A DNA stretch of 64,000 nt from JBMOKU01 sp049324315 (GTDB lineage Bacteria; Bacillota; Clostridia; Peptostreptococcales; Thermotaleaceae), in NCBI GenBank assembly GCA_049324315.1, contig JBMOKU010000026.1, positions 1 through 64,000 of the forward strand, in the 5' to 3' direction. This document shows positions 44,535 to 52,575 of the stretch, piece by piece. The position numbers and the translations under genes were made by a program. How positions within the stretch are numbered: the first letter of the stretch is position 1; the number at the start of each line of letters is the position of its first letter. The notes under the pieces are model-generated. The model saw nothing but the letters and a program-made list of their open reading frames with translations, made no database searches and was not told the DNA's origin.

Positions 44535-45442
44535 CGATTGTTCTCTCCTTTCTCACCGTCGAGAACCTCATATTTTTTCATTTTTTCCAATACGCTTTGA
44601 GAATATTGGGTTTTATAGGTGTTATGTTCTACAAAATAATCCTTTGCTTTATAATACCCTCGATTATACTCCGTAAAAATCCTGTGGTAATTGTCGGGGT
44701 AAGCCTTCATCAAATGCCCCAGATAGATGGTACCCAATCCGATGTTATAGTCTTCTTCAAAAATTCTACTTTTATCATAGACGATACCATAAGTCTCACC
44801 AAATTTGCTGCACAGCCACGCCTCCGTCTCAGGTATGATCTGCATTAATCCTCTATCCTGACTTTTCCCTACGGCATTTTTATCAAAATTGCTTTCCTGC
44901 TCAATAACTGCCAAAACCATACTGATGGGGACCCCTGTCTTTTCATGATAATAAAGGACTGCCTCCACACCCTTATCGGATAAATCAGTCATCTCCTTTA
45001 TACTTTCTATCCTTGGATCAATAGCAGGCTTTTCTTGGTTAGCCTTTGCATGAAAGCTTGGCAGTTTTAGCTTGTCGATCCAACGCTTCCATGCAGCAGA
45101 AAGACGGGACCAATCGAAAGTACTCTTTTTCTCTTTTTCCATATCTATCTTATTTTCTTTTTCAAGAGCTTTCTTTTTCTCCTCTTCAAGGGCTTTTCTC
45201 TTTTCTTCTTCAAGCGCCTTTCTTTTTTCCTCTTCGAGTGCTTTCTCTTTTTCTTTTTCAAGGGCTTTCTCTTTTTCTTCTTCAAGTGCTATCTTTTTTT
45301 CAGAATTAACTTTTTCTTTATACCGGTTGTCTAGAAAGGCCATAATTTCGTCGCCAAAAAATATAGCCGTTCCAAGTGCCAGAGCCAGTTCAATCACTAC
45401 AATCATTAAGATAAACCATATATATTGCTTAACGTTTTTCAC
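44531..45442 (-). CDS. Lytic transglycosylase (SLT domain), membrane-anchored
   Basis: This 303-residue protein probably cleaves peptidoglycan glycan strands. A membrane helix (about 8-30) is followed by a highly charged region (about 48-106) made of tandem K-A-L-E-E-E-K-R type octads, a predicted long helix or coiled coil. The SLT domain (about 160-290) has VLAVIEQESNF with the catalytic Glu, SQDRGLMQIIP and NIGLGTIYLGHLM. The octads derive from 24-base repeats and may vary in number between strains. It is the first gene of the operon with the OmpR-type pair. Confidence 0.92.
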   Translation of the reverse strand: MKNVKQYIWFILMIVVIELALALGTAIFFGDEIMAFLDNRYKEKVNSEKKIALEEEKEKALEKEKEKALEEEKRKALEEEKRKALEEEKKKALEKENKIDMEKEKKSTFDWSRLSAAWKRWIDKLKLPSFHAKANQEKPAIDPRIESIKEMTDLSDKGVEAVLYYHEKTGVPISMVLAVIEQESNFDKNAVGKSQDRGLMQIIPETEAWLCSKFGETYGIVYDKSRIFEEDYNIGLGTIYLGHLMKAYPDNYHRIFTEYNRGYYKAKDYFVEHNTYKTQYSQSVLEKMKKYEVLDGEKGENNR

Positions 45443-45573
45443 CGGATACCGCTCCTTATGTTAGGAGTATTGTCGGAAAAAATACCTGACCCGGTAAATA
45501 ATTCTACAAAACTTTCAAAACTCTTGCAAAGAAATATTGGAATTTTTTTCATGATTAAATTTTGAATAAAACG

Positions 45574-45618
45574 GGCGAACACTGTTCGCCCCTAGTACAA
45601 TTATGTTATTCACAGAAG
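45574..45618. repeat. Dispersed palindromic element, copy 5
   Basis: GGGCGAACA-C-TGTTCGCCC is followed by CCTAGTACAATTATGTTATTCACAGAAGTT, which closely matches the right flank of the palindrome at 10161-10205. Confidence 0.65.
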
Positions 45619-45655
45619 TTTTTGGCAAGCTATTTCCTTAATGAAAAGAAAAAAG

Positions 45656-45678
45656 AAAAATCCTATAGAAGGATTTTC
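45656..45678 (-). terminator. Terminator of the alanine dehydrogenase-like gene
   Basis: AAATCCT pairs with AGGATTT. The minus-strand tail is TTCTTTTTTCTTTT. Confidence 0.8.
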
Positions 45679-45690
45679 ATTCTCGTTGCT

Positions 45691-46830
45691 TCATACAAAC
45701 AGCAGCTCCTGATGCTCTTTTTCAAAATGTGCCAGTGTTCCTCTGTACAAAGCCCGTTCATGGAGATTACTGCTTTCTATTCTAATGTTATGTCCCTTTG
45801 TTAATACGATCTTGATAAAAGGCCACAGCTGTTTTTCATAGACGGCCATGGATTCCATCGGCAGTACACCGGGCCATCCGCTGCAGCTTACAGTCACCCT
45901 TCGGTATTTTGTGCTGACTTCTTTAGGTATCTGTTCATATTCCTCTGCATCCTTTTCAAATACATACTTTTTCAGGTTTCCGGTGGGAAGTCCTTCTATC
46001 CCTTTAACTTGAATAGGTTTAACCGAGGTATCATAGGGATCGACGGTTAGATCTAATATGATGGCTTCCTCTTTCAAATATTGTAGACGCTCGTTGGGAA
46101 TGATGATCTGTGAAAAATCCCAACGTCTTGTAGCATCAACAAGAAGATCTGTTTCAGAGAAAATAGGCTTTAATGCATCATGATACATGGTTATATCCTT
46201 TCCTAGATACTGTACCATAACGCCAGAAGCCTCTTCATTTCTCAGCCTTTCTAAAAGACTGGCATCCCCCAGTTCCATACAGGCCTTTCCAGCTTGTATC
46301 CCCAGATTTCCCATCCCTATGATGGTTACACGAAAGGGAACTCTATCCTTTGAAAAAAAGTCTTTTCTTCTTTTTGCCATCTCCTGAAATGCTGTTCTAA
46401 CGCCCCCTAGTGCAGTGAGCTCATAACTAACTACCATTCTGTTGTTTTCATCATCTGCTACCGCATCCATGGAATATCCGTATATCCCTTTCGTTTTCAG
46501 CTTATTGACAAGGCCTGGCCTTGATTCATAATGGAGCATGGACATCAGTCCGGATCCAGCCTTCATATTCTCCAATTCTTCCACATCCGGTGCTTTAAGA
46601 ATAATCACAAAATCCTGCTTATATGCATCCTCTTTGGAAACAAAATGTATTCGTTCGCTAACAGCTCGATAGGCTTCCTCTTCAATACCCATCTCTTTTC
46701 CATAACCATATTCTAAATAAATGTCTACGTCATATTGGTTGAGCAGCTCAACAAAACCGGGTAGAAATGCTCTTTTTTCTCCGGGAACATTATGTATTTT
46801 AGGCAAACCAACGGTTCTGATTCTTCCCAT
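45691..46830 (-). CDS. Alanine dehydrogenase / PNT-like NAD(P)-binding protein
   Basis: This 379-residue protein resembles the alanine dehydrogenase/transhydrogenase superfamily. The N-terminal half (with GEKRAFLPGFVELL and ILKAPDVEEL) matches the substrate domain, and VTIIGMGNLGIQAG near residue 170 is the dinucleotide-binding fold. The glycine pattern is GMGNLG rather than the usual GxGxxG of alanine dehydrogenase, so the substrate is uncertain; related imino-acid or carboxyalkyl amino acid enzymes are alternatives. It is monocistronic, between its own terminator and that of the asr operon. Confidence 0.7.
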   Translation of the reverse strand: MGRIRTVGLPKIHNVPGEKRAFLPGFVELLNQYDVDIYLEYGYGKEMGIEEEAYRAVSERIHFVSKEDAYKQDFVIILKAPDVEELENMKAGSGLMSMLHYESRPGLVNKLKTKGIYGYSMDAVADDENNRMVVSYELTALGGVRTAFQEMAKRRKDFFSKDRVPFRVTIIGMGNLGIQAGKACMELGDASLLERLRNEEASGVMVQYLGKDITMYHDALKPIFSETDLLVDATRRWDFSQIIIPNERLQYLKEEAIILDLTVDPYDTSVKPIQVKGIEGLPTGNLKKYVFEKDAEEYEQIPKEVSTKYRRVTVSCSGWPGVLPMESMAVYEKQLWPFIKIVLTKGHNIRIESSNLHERALYRGTLAHFEKEHQELLFV

Positions 46831-46893
46831 CGTTTCACGCTCCTAACATCAACATCCTTTATTTTAGTATCTCCCATCTTTTTCGTTTCATGA

Positions 46894-46931
46894 AAAAACC
46901 ATTGAAACAATAAAATGCTTCAATGGTTTTT
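46894..46931 (-). terminator. Terminator of the asr operon
   Basis: AAAAACCATTGAA pairs perfectly with TTCAATGGTTTTT. T runs occur on both strands. Confidence 0.85.
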
Positions 46932-46953
46932 CTTAAATCTTGAATTTTTTTAT

Positions 46954-47961
46954 CTATTCTCCGGTTTTATGAAAGTACACATTCCTTTCATATTTATATC
47001 CACCGAAATCAATTTGGGAGGCAACTTGGGCTTTAGGACCAAGCTTAACATCCTTTAGCGCATATTCCTTAAACACGTTATAACCCATTCTGTCCACGAT
47101 ATAGCCAATGTGCTCCTTACCTCCCGGTGCATCCTTCTCGATATAGTCTTCTATGAAATCATAGGTGTTTTGGATAACCTTAATCACGGTTTCTTCGTCT
47201 ACCCATTTTAGGAAAGGCTGGGCCAATCTTGGATTTCTTTTTCCTGTTCTACCCATAATAACCACATTGTAGAACTTTTCAGGATTCCTTGACCAGGCTC
47301 CCGTAGGGCACTTCAAGATGCATTCCCCGCATCCGATACATCGATCCTCATCCCGCTTCACTTTATAGTTTTCCATTCGCAATGCGCCGGTTACTCTTTT
47401 CTTGCAGTTCTTCACACATGCTTCACAGCCTACACACCGGTAGGAGTCATACACAGGCTCCACCTGTCCAATGATTCCAAAGTCCTGCATGTGTGCTTTG
47501 ATACAGTCATTCGGACATCCGGTACAGGCAATTTTCACATGCCGGTCGTTGGGGAAAATAGCCTTTTCAATTTTGATTGCTAGATCCGTTGTTTGGTAGT
47601 TGGCAAAAGGACATACCTTGTTTCCAATACAAGCTGAGACATTTCTGGTCCCTGCTGCAGGATATCCTGCTTCAATATCATCAATGGCAACGCCATAATC
47701 CAGCTCCAGCCCCTGTAAAATAGGGGCAATCATGCTATTGATCTCCGGGATCTTATCGAAATCAATTTCCGGTATTTCAAAGCCCTGACGTATGGTAATA
47801 TGAACGCTTCCATCTCCATATTTTTCTGCCACTTCCTTGATGATGTCAAAATATTTGGCTTCCAAATGTCCGCCCGGAACCCTGATTCTCAATGCTGTCT
47901 TTCCTCTTACCTTTGTTATTCTATAGGCATTTTTCTTGATCTTTTTTGCGTTGATGGACAT
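46954..47961 (-). CDS. asrC: Anaerobic sulfite reductase subunit C
   Basis: This 335-residue siroheme subunit reduces sulfite to sulfide. The siroheme/[4Fe-4S] ligands follow the family pattern C111-x5-C117 and C149-x3-C153 (in CTGCPNDC). Two ferredoxin-type [4Fe-4S] motifs are inserted after it: C176/C179/C182/C186 and C208/C211/C214/C218. The length matches AsrC. It is the last gene of the FNT-asrA-asrB-asrC operon, 17 bases from asrB. Confidence 0.93.
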   Translation of the reverse strand: MSINAKKIKKNAYRITKVRGKTALRIRVPGGHLEAKYFDIIKEVAEKYGDGSVHITIRQGFEIPEIDFDKIPEINSMIAPILQGLELDYGVAIDDIEAGYPAAGTRNVSACIGNKVCPFANYQTTDLAIKIEKAIFPNDRHVKIACTGCPNDCIKAHMQDFGIIGQVEPVYDSYRCVGCEACVKNCKKRVTGALRMENYKVKRDEDRCIGCGECILKCPTGAWSRNPEKFYNVVIMGRTGKRNPRLAQPFLKWVDEETVIKVIQNTYDFIEDYIEKDAPGGKEHIGYIVDRMGYNVFKEYALKDVKLGPKAQVASQIDFGGYKYERNVYFHKTGE

Positions 47962-47978
47962 AGTCTTTCCTCCCCCCT

Positions 47979-48776
47979 TTAATCAATCAATTGTTTGGCC
48001 TTTGTATAGTTGAACACCGGACCTTCCAAACACACATAGGTTTCATCAATTTTACAGTGTCCACACTTACCGATGCCACAGCTCATCTTTCTCTCGAAGG
48101 AAACCCATATCTTTTCTTCAGGAACACCCAGTTTTAAAAACTCTAATCCTGTAAATTTCATCATTAAAGGCGGTCCCACAATAATAACTTCAAAATTCTG
48201 ATCTTGTGGCAGTTCCATTTCTGAAACATATTTGGTGATCAACCCCACATTTCCTTGCCAGAGTTCATCACCTTTGTCTACAGTTAATGTAACCTGGAAT
48301 TTATCATTACCCTGCCATGCTTTGATCTCATCAGCAAAAAGGATATCACGAGGGGACTTGAAGCCTATAAATAGGTTCAGTTCTTCAATTTCATGGGAAT
48401 TATGATGAAAATAGTTGATGATACTTTTCACTGGTGCCAGTCCCGTACCTCCGACAGCAATAATTAGACGCTTGCCTTTATAGTGCTCAAGGGGGAACCC
48501 ATTCCCATAAGGTCCTCTTAAGAACATAAAATCTCCCGGTTTTAATTCATGAAGATAGTCCGTTACCTTCCCGACTCTTCGAATGGTCATATCGATATAT
48601 CCATCCCCAAAATCACTGATCGATATGGGTGCTTCACCGATCTTCGGTATGGATACCTCTACAAATTGACCATTGTTTGGCTTCTGATCATAAGCTAATC
48701 GATAGGTATAGTCAATGTCTGTTTGTTTCTGTATAGTAAGAATTTCATATTTTTTCGGTATATATGGATTTGTCAT
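47979..48776 (-). CDS. asrB: Anaerobic sulfite reductase subunit B
   Basis: This 265-residue flavoprotein subunit passes electrons from NADH. An FAD-binding barrel (1-100, with FLRGPYGNGFPL) is followed by an NAD-binding domain (about 105-215, with VGGTGLAPVKSII) and a C-terminal [2Fe-2S] motif, CGIGKCGHCKI with a later Cys. The gene order and short spacing (3 bases to asrA, 17 to asrC) match the known operon. Confidence 0.94.
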   Translation of the reverse strand: MTNPYIPKKYEILTIQKQTDIDYTYRLAYDQKPNNGQFVEVSIPKIGEAPISISDFGDGYIDMTIRRVGKVTDYLHELKPGDFMFLRGPYGNGFPLEHYKGKRLIIAVGGTGLAPVKSIINYFHHNSHEIEELNLFIGFKSPRDILFADEIKAWQGNDKFQVTLTVDKGDELWQGNVGLITKYVSEMELPQDQNFEVIIVGPPLMMKFTGLEFLKLGVPEEKIWVSFERKMSCGIGKCGHCKIDETYVCLEGPVFNYTKAKQLID

Positions 48777-48779
48777 GAT

Positions 48780-49790
48780 TTACGCCTCCTCCCCTACAAT
48801 ATCCGTGACTTTGTTTATGCATTTGGAAAAGGAGATATATTCCGGACACACATCATCACAACGACCACAGCCAACACACATGTGATATCCGTTTCGCTTC
48901 TTAAAATCATAGATCTTGTGCATAGTTTTGAATCGCATTCTATCACCATAGTTCTTTCTAAAGCCATGACCTCCGGCCATATCCGTAAACCCATCTACAT
49001 GGCAGCCGGCCCATACTCTTCTTCTTTCTCCATTTTCCTTGTTCTCTCCATAATGTACATCCTGCATGGTCCAACAGCTGCAGGTCATACAGACAAAGTT
49101 GCATCTTCCACAGGCAATACAGCGTTCGCTATATTCTTTCCACATTTCATGCTCGAACAGCTGAGGATCTATGTTCTCTGTATTAGGCAGTCTGACTATC
49201 ACGTCATTCTCTGTGATAAATTCCGGCTCAAAACAGGTTTCTTCACCCTTGTTCTGGAAAATGCTCAGTAAATCCGGATCTTTCACTTTCAGGTCGATAG
49301 CTTCGCCAAAGCGTACAGCTGCTGCATAATCTTCGGTCTTATTCGATCCCATGGAAACACAAAAACAGTTTTCAAAGCCTTCTTTGCACTCTATCATAAA
49401 AAACTTCACTTTATTACGCAGACGCTCATAATATACATCCTGTATATTTCCATTTTGTAAAAACACTTGGTCTAGTCTGGTAACACCATTGATATCGCAA
49501 GGTCTGAGAAATATAATGATCTTCTTTTCATCTACAGAGGGTTCCTTGTATTCCTCTTCTGTAAAGTAGAGCAGTGTCTGTGTTATGGGAAACAAAATCT
49601 CCTTTGGTGAAAAATGTGCTTTTTCATCATGTACAATTTCTTCTACCCCGGTTATTTCGCCATAGCGGACCACATCTGTATCTGAAAACCGCCCTACACC
49701 CTTAAGGCGTATGGGTGCATAGATTTTATATTCCTTACTTAATTGATATAGTGCTTCATTAAAAGCCTCTTTGTTGAGTCTAAATGACAT
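48780..49790 (-). CDS. asrA: Anaerobic sulfite reductase subunit A
   Basis: This 336-residue iron-sulfur subunit transfers electrons to the siroheme subunit. Two [4Fe-4S] motifs are seen in the C-terminal half: CIACGRCNFVCMTC and CVGCGRCDDVCPEY. The N-terminal 200 residues match the family, including FLRPCDINGV. The ATG at 49790 is chosen because GGGGG lies nearby upstream; the longer frame runs into the FNT gene. Confidence 0.93.
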   Translation of the reverse strand: MSFRLNKEAFNEALYQLSKEYKIYAPIRLKGVGRFSDTDVVRYGEITGVEEIVHDEKAHFSPKEILFPITQTLLYFTEEEYKEPSVDEKKIIIFLRPCDINGVTRLDQVFLQNGNIQDVYYERLRNKVKFFMIECKEGFENCFCVSMGSNKTEDYAAAVRFGEAIDLKVKDPDLLSIFQNKGEETCFEPEFITENDVIVRLPNTENIDPQLFEHEMWKEYSERCIACGRCNFVCMTCSCWTMQDVHYGENKENGERRRVWAGCHVDGFTDMAGGHGFRKNYGDRMRFKTMHKIYDFKKRNGYHMCVGCGRCDDVCPEYISFSKCINKVTDIVGEEA

Positions 49791-49812
49791 GCTTGCTCCC
49801 CCTTTTCTTTCA

Positions 49813-50583
49813 TTATTCTTTTGAAACAAACCAATACATGGCTCCGATAAACAGTGCACCACCGACGATGTTTCCTCCGGTTACATACACGAGATTTTTA
49901 ACAAATCCTGCAACGTTGACCACAGCAGCGTCGTGAGGTATAAACAGCCCCATTCCCAGTAGGCTCATATTTGCGATGCTGTGCTCAAATCCTGCACCGA
50001 TAAATCCAAACAAGCACCACCAGATCAATAGCAGCTTTGCTGTATCTTCTTTCGCCCTGGTAGCTGTCCAAATAGCCAAGCATACCAGCATATTACATAA
50101 AATCCCTCGAATAAATAATTGCATCGCCGGAGCAGCCATTTTCCCTGCTGACACTTTCAAGATAAAAGCTGACTGGGGTTCATTGGAAATCAGGCCTGAT
50201 CGTGCAACCAGATAGGCAAAAAGTAGTGATCCCACTAGATTCCCAATATAGCTTACAATCCAAATTTTGGCTGTATCGCCTATTGTCACCCTTTTGGTTA
50301 GATTTCCAATGGTCATCACCATATTGTTACCTGTGAACAACTCCGCACCAGCGAAAATAACCAGTGTTAAAGCAATGCCAAAGCTGGCTCCCATGATCGC
50401 CTTTGTAGCAGGTGAATTGGCTGCTGCAAAAGGAGCCCCTATGGAGAAGATTAGCATAATACCAAATCCTACATACACACCGGCCATAGCAGCTAGGATA
50501 AAATATTTCCATACACTTTTGTTAATAAATCGCGCTTTGTTTTCTGCACTGTCAGCCATTTTGTTTACGGTTTCCATGAACAT
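49813..50583 (-). CDS. FNT-family anion channel, probable hydrosulfide channel
   Basis: This 256-residue membrane protein has six membrane segments and the FNT motifs AGVYVGFGIML, FAGAELFTGNNM and GAGFEHSIANM. FNT channels move formate, nitrite or hydrosulfide. The gene is the first of the asr operon, the arrangement of the hydrosulfide channel (FNT3/HSC) in Clostridioides difficile, so export of HS- made by AsrABC is the likely role. The ATG at 50583 follows GGGG by nine bases. Confidence 0.9.
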   Translation of the reverse strand: MFMETVNKMADSAENKARFINKSVWKYFILAAMAGVYVGFGIMLIFSIGAPFAAANSPATKAIMGASFGIALTLVIFAGAELFTGNNMVMTIGNLTKRVTIGDTAKIWIVSYIGNLVGSLLFAYLVARSGLISNEPQSAFILKVSAGKMAAPAMQLFIRGILCNMLVCLAIWTATRAKEDTAKLLLIWWCLFGFIGAGFEHSIANMSLLGMGLFIPHDAAVVNVAGFVKNLVYVTGGNIVGGALFIGAMYWFVSKE

Positions 50584-50712
50584 GATTCTTTTCCCCTTTC
50601 AACATGAATAATACTTTTTACGGTAAACCTTTTCTTCATTTGTTATTAATATATCAAATTCAACTTTTTCATACTGTGAGGTAAATCACAAAGCGATGGA
50701 AAAAAAAGAAAA

Positions 50713-50736
50713 GATAGGCAGCTTTTGCTGTCTATC
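50713..50736 (-). terminator. Terminator of the 113-residue protein gene
   Basis: GATAGACAGC pairs with GCTGCCTATC on the minus strand (one mismatch) over AAAA, followed by TTTTCTTTTTTT. It starts two bases after the stop codon. Confidence 0.88.
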
Positions 50737-50737
50737 C

Positions 50738-51079
50738 TTATATTTCACAGATATCTAAAATATACGCATCTAATATATCCATCATTTCATCAAAAATACC
50801 TTCCTCTTCTTCCCATTCATCATCATTGAGCCATTCCTTCCCGCAGCATTCGGTAATAATAACTGCTGAAGTTCCTCCTCTAATATTATTTACATTAACA
50901 ATCAGAATGCTTAGCCCCTTCGGTCTTGAGGTATACCTATTTAGCACGATGCTTCCAAATTCCCGTTGGTCCGCTAAAGCGTGGAGTTCATGATGGATGA
51001 CATCTCCTTCAATTTCACTCATCAGCCGCTCAAGTACCTCCCTAGGTGCAATTGATAGCGATACCATTCTTGTACCCAT
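50738..51079 (-). CDS. Hypothetical protein, 113 residues
   Basis: I do not recognise this protein. It has an alpha/beta character: an N-terminal helix (PREVLERLMSEIEG), HHELHAL, strands LSILIVNVNN and SAVIITECCG with a Cys pair, and a strongly acidic C-terminus (DDEWEEEEG). No signal peptide or membrane segment is present. A good ribosome binding site (GGAG, eight bases from ATG) and a strong terminator directly behind the stop support it as a monocistronic gene. Confidence 0.7.
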   Translation of the reverse strand: MGTRMVSLSIAPREVLERLMSEIEGDVIHHELHALADQREFGSIVLNRYTSRPKGLSILIVNVNNIRGGTSAVIITECCGKEWLNDDEWEEEEGIFDEMMDILDAYILDICEI

Positions 51080-51446
51080 CTCAGCCTCTCCTTTACTGCT
51101 TTATTCTTATCTATATTCACTTGTTGTAAAATAGTTGCAATGAAATTGCCATAGTTTGATATAATATAGAAGTAGAGCAGCAAAGTTACATTTTCGTTTA
51201 AACATGTTCATTGACGAGGTGTGGACTTCAATTTGGTTAGAAGTTAGAGGTTAAAAGTTAGAAGTTTCGGGTCGATCTTATAAGCTTTTCAATTCCTAAA
51301 GACCCAAAAGACGGACATAAAGCCTCTAACATCTAACTTCTAACGTCTAACCATATGAATCACAATTTTTTGATTGGAAAATGATTTACAGATGAAGATT
51401 AAATTTTATGATTCCACATCTATAGTTTATGTTAGGAGGTTTTCCC
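51080..51446. other. Intergenic stretch with imperfect TTAGAAGTTAGAGG repeats
   Basis: The minus-strand and plus-strand genes diverge here. Bases 51235-51264 repeat the motif GTTAGAAGTTAGAGG, and 51323-51352 hold its near-complement CCTCTAACATCTAACTTC, giving a long imperfect inverted repeat. A possible promoter (TTGCAA and TATAAT at 51135-51165, spacer 19) precedes it. No gene was seen. Confidence 0.5.
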
Positions 51447-51992
51447 TTGAAAATAATCAACATCTATACAGATGGTGCCTGCTCCGGCAACCAGCATGAG
51501 ACCAACGTGGGGGGATGGGGTGCCGTTTTAGAATATGGCGAACATCAAAAAGAACTCTTCGGAGGGGAATTGAATACAACCAATAACCGGATGGAAATGA
51601 AGGCCCTGTTGGAAGCTTTAACATGTTTAAAGCAGGATGGGTTAACGGTAAATGTGTTTTCTGACAGCTCCTACTTAATTGAATGCTTCACGAAAAAATG
51701 GTATGTGAAATGGCAAATGAATGGCTGGCAGACAGCCAGCAAAACGCCTGTCGAAAACAGGGATTTGTGGGAAGATTTATTACATCAGGTAAATCGACAA
51801 AAGCAAATCCACTTTCATCGTGTCAAAGGACATCTCCGGTTAGATAATACTTCAGAAATGAATAAATGGTTCAAGAAGTTCCAAGAATGGAACGGTCCGA
51901 ACTTCTCCATGGAAGACTTTATTTATGTTACCAAAATGAACATTCTGGCTGATGCCTTAGCCAACAAGGGGATAAAGGAAATCTCTATATAA
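51447..51992 (+). CDS. rnhA: Ribonuclease HI
   Basis: This 181-residue enzyme cuts RNA in RNA-DNA hybrids. The catalytic carboxylates are visible as D9 (YTDGAC), E50 (NNRME), D73 (FSDSS) and D169 (ILADALA), with H129 in RVKGH. About 30 extra residues lie between H129 and D169 compared with the E. coli enzyme. The TTG start at 51447 is chosen for AGGAGG seven bases upstream; a more upstream ATG would lie before that site. Confidence 0.92.
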   Translation: MKIINIYTDGACSGNQHETNVGGWGAVLEYGEHQKELFGGELNTTNNRMEMKALLEALTCLKQDGLTVNVFSDSSYLIECFTKKWYVKWQMNGWQTASKTPVENRDLWEDLLHQVNRQKQIHFHRVKGHLRLDNTSEMNKWFKKFQEWNGPNFSMEDFIYVTKMNILADALANKGIKEISI

Positions 51993-51995
51993 CAG

Positions 51996-52025
51996 AAAAG
52001 GAGCTCGAATTGAGTTCCCTTTTTG
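51996..52025 (+). terminator. Terminator of rnhA
   Basis: AAAAGGAGCTC pairs with GAGTTCCCTTTT (one bulged base), followed by T-rich sequence. It separates rnhA from the convergent gene at 52028. Confidence 0.75.
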
Positions 52026-52027
52026 TA

Positions 52028-52504
52028 TTAATGAAACTGTGTGTAATTTTTATCAATAATACCGCTGGTCAACTGATAAAGCTGACTGTGTTTTGCTGCA
52101 CCAAAGGATAGGGTAAGCACGAACCTTATATCCTCCATCCCCCCCTGTCCTTGATAAACATCATACACGGTATCAATATTATCTACATGATAGCGTTTTT
52201 CAATATGATCCTTCATTTCGTCCACTGCTGCATCAATAAAGTATCCTGCTTGTTCCAGGAGAAGACTCGAGAATTCCTCTTCATCATCCATCATATAGCC
52301 TTCCTCTTCTAAATCTCTCTCGATTTCCCTTTCCAAGATAGATTGATCCAGCTTGATATTGTAGGCCAATACATCGTCTTCATGGACTGTATCACTAATA
52401 TCTCTCACATCTTCGAAAAATCCGTTGCCTTCAATGATTTCCTGGATTTCCCTGCTGGTTACTTGTCCCATCTTCTGTCCATTTTGTGTTTTGATTTGTT
52501 TCAT
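52028..52504 (-). CDS. Hypothetical acidic protein, 158 residues
   Basis: I do not recognise this protein. It is acidic, with a mid-region DLEEEGYMMDDEEEF and helices ILEREIERDLEEEG and AVDEMKDHIEKRY. It ends with strand-like IRFVLTLSFG. No signal peptide, membrane segment or metal motif is seen. GGGAGG lies eight bases from the ATG at 52504. Length and site support a real cytoplasmic protein of unknown role. Confidence 0.65.
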   Translation of the reverse strand: MKQIKTQNGQKMGQVTSREIQEIIEGNGFFEDVRDISDTVHEDDVLAYNIKLDQSILEREIERDLEEEGYMMDDEEEFSSLLLEQAGYFIDAAVDEMKDHIEKRYHVDNIDTVYDVYQGQGGMEDIRFVLTLSFGAAKHSQLYQLTSGIIDKNYTQFH

Positions 52505-52575
52505 ATGATTTGCCTCCCCTCACATTCTCTATCAGTAGGATTGTCAGGGAAGGCAGGAATTATACAATGAATATG

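Noticed and set aside
45100..45310. Short tandem repeats as a possible CRISPR-like array
   Set aside because: The repeats are 24 bases without spacers and encode the octads of the transglycosylase.
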